Below are positions 22,916 to 24,252 of a stretch of 24,252 nt of DNA, piece after piece. Location of the stretch: positions 1 through 24,252 of the forward strand of contig JAUWSR010000010.1 in NCBI GenBank assembly GCA_030609975.1, in the 5' to 3' direction. This DNA is from Acidobacteriota bacterium. GTDB taxonomy: Bacteria; Acidobacteriota; Aminicenantia; Aminicenantales; Aminicenantaceae. How positions within the stretch are numbered: position 1 is the stretch's first letter; each line of letters opens with the position of its first letter. Below the pieces are notes generated by a model, which saw only the letters and a program-made list of their open reading frames with translations, had not been told where the DNA came from and did not search any database. Made by a program: the position numbers and the translations under genes.

Positions 22916-24252
22916 CTATTCATATCTTAACGATTTGACGGGATCGGTCAATGCTGCTTTGATGGCCTGGAAGCTTATGGTCAGCAGCGCTATGACAAAG
23001 GCCAATACGCCCGCTGAGATATAGACCCAGACCTCGATACTGACACGGTAGGCAAAATTCTGGAGCCAACTCCGCATGAGAAAATAAGCAGCCGGCCAAG
23101 CGAAAATATTGGCGATCAAGACCAAAAGGGCAAATTCCTGGGAAAGCAGGACAAGGATCTTGCCGATTGAGGCCCCTAATATCTTCCGGATCCCTATTTC
23201 TTTGGTTCGCTGCTCGACCATGAATAGGGCCAGTCCGAAGAGTCCCAGGGATGCTATAAAGATAGCTAACACGGAAAAAACACTGAAAATTCGGCTGAGC
23301 CTCTCCTCGCTCTTGTAAAGCTCGTCAAAGGTGTCATCCATAAAGGAGTACTCAAAAGGGTGCGCCGGATCCAATTTCTGCCATTTGGATTCGATAAATG
23401 CCAGGGTTTCAGGGATGTTAGTCGGCCTGATTCTTAGAGCAAAAACCAAAGTGCTAGAAGGCCGGATATGGATGACCAAGGGATTGATCTCGTCTCTGAG
23501 GGATTGAAATTGAAAATCCTTGACCACGCCGATGACTTTACCCTTTTTATGATCCCATTCAAAGCGTGTGCTTAGCGGATCTTCCAGCTGCAGGTTTCTG
23601 ATGGCGGCTTCGTTGATGATAAAAGCCTCGTTGCTGTCTGTGATCATCGTCTTGTCAAAATCCCTGCCCTGTAAGATCTCCATACCCATGGTCTGAATGT
23701 AGTCGTGGTCGGTATAGATCATGCGGACGGTCAGGGTTTTTTTGCCTTCATCCGTAAGCAGCTGAATGGCATCTCCAGCTACGGCGCCGCCGGGAACGCC
23801 GATGGTCAACGTTGCGTTTAAGATATTTGGATTCTGCAACAGGTCCGTTTTTATTGCATCCGCGTTCTTTCTGATCGAGCCGACTCTGATAGGGATCACA
23901 ACCACATTTTCTTTATTGAAACCCAATTTTCTGTTTCTTAAAAAATCCAACTGTTTAAAGACCACGAGCGTGGAAATGATCAGTATAACGGATGTCGTGA
24001 ATTGGAAGATAACCAATCCTTTTCTCAATAAGGATTTTCCGGAACCGATCTTGATCTGCCCTTTCAAGACATTCGCCGGCTGATATCGGGAAACAAAAAA
24101 GGCTGGATACCCGCCTGAAGTCATTCCCACAAACAATAATATTACCAGGATACAACCTAAAAGAACCGGATTATTCAGATAGCTCAGCATGATCCGTTTT
24201 CCGGTAAGAGAATTGAATATGGGCAGGACAAACTTCACTACGATCAAAGCCA
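22916..24252 (-). CDS. FtsX/MacB-type ABC transporter permease, C-terminal part (5' end beyond window)
   Basis: The frame stays open to the window edge at 24252 (A-L-I-V-V...), so the TTG at 24247 is not the start; about 445 residues are visible of a protein likely near 800. The first module ends here with a helix and YPAFFVSRYQPANVLKG, the typical boundary of this permease family. The second module follows: a helix (LVIFQFTTSVILIISTLVVF), a periplasmic MacB-like core of about 220 residues with GMEILQGRDFD and VIGVVKDFQFQSL, then the FtsX domain with FIASLGLFGLALFMVEQRTKEIGIRKILGAS (in part: RTKEIGIRKILGAS) and two final helices. It ends DPVKSLRYE, also typical. Such permeases pair with a LolD/MacB-type ATPase in export or envelope stress transport. 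No ATPase gene is in view. Confidence 0.9.
   Translation of the reverse strand, partial: ALIVVKFVLPIFNSLTGKRIMLSYLNNPVLLGCILVILLFVGMTSGGYPAFFVSRYQPANVLKGQIKIGSGKSLLRKGLVIFQFTTSVILIISTLVVFKQLDFLRNRKLGFNKENVVVIPIRVGSIRKNADAIKTDLLQNPNILNATLTIGVPGGAVAGDAIQLLTDEGKKTLTVRMIYTDHDYIQTMGMEILQGRDFDKTMITDSNEAFIINEAAIRNLQLEDPLSTRFEWDHKKGKVIGVVKDFQFQSLRDEINPLVIHIRPSSTLVFALRIRPTNIPETLAFIESKWQKLDPAHPFEYSFMDDTFDELYKSEERLSRIFSVFSVLAIFIASLGLFGLALFMVEQRTKEIGIRKILGASIGKILVLLSQEFALLVLIANIFAWPAAYFLMRSWLQNFAYRVSIEVWVYISAGVLAFVIALLTISFQAIKAALTDPVKSLRYE

Overview
This window looks like chromosomal DNA of a free-living, Gram-negative-type heterotrophic bacterium. Most products carry a Sec signal peptide or a lipoprotein-type signal. 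Secreted metallo- and serine peptidases of families M28, S10, S41 and M14 (three copies) occur together with a MacB/FtsX-type permease and PAS-LuxR regulation. That mix recalls Candidatus Aminicenantes, Acidobacteriota and related anaerobic peptide or sugar degraders. The lineage is an inference from gene content; the window holds no rRNA or other marker gene.

Region by region. (1) 1-3908, + strand: the 3' end of the RNA-binding protein Tex, then an exported M28 aminopeptidase and an S10 carboxypeptidase, closely spaced. (2) 3996-11323, + strand: a compact operon-like run of two tandem paralogous lipoproteins of the sulfatase/alkaline-phosphatase superfamily, followed by a 912-residue polytopic GT-C/YfhO-like membrane protein. 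That protein has a large outer portion and a C-terminal domain I recognise as ILEI/FAM3 (GG)-like. Both hydrolases have Thr where formylglycine-dependent sulfatases have Cys or Ser. This trio is the best candidate for an undescribed envelope-glycan or lipid modification system. (3) 11347-11709, - strand: a GNAT acetyltransferase cut off just after its acetyl-CoA loop. (4) 11933-15018, + strand: an S41 tail-protease-like exported protein overlapping by 4 nt a three-PAS LuxR-type cytoplasmic regulator. (5) 15019-15591: an AT-rich gap with a three-copy TACCCAT repeat, a good sigma-70-like promoter, a structured or 22-codon mini-gene and a weak terminator. (6) 15592-22650: three different M14 carboxypeptidases, two on + and one on -, with pyrE 17 bp downstream of the minus-strand one. 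(7) 22651-22915: a gap with paired inverted repeats. (8) 22916-24252, - strand: the C-terminal two-thirds of an FtsX/MacB-type ABC permease that runs off the window.

Together the peptidase genes describe extracytoplasmic breakdown of proteins and peptides: S41 could act as endo- or tricorn-like peptidase, M28 as aminopeptidase, S10 and M14 as carboxypeptidases. The region 3996-11323 appears to act on a surface polymer instead. I saw no CRISPR array, tRNA, rRNA or intact insertion sequence.
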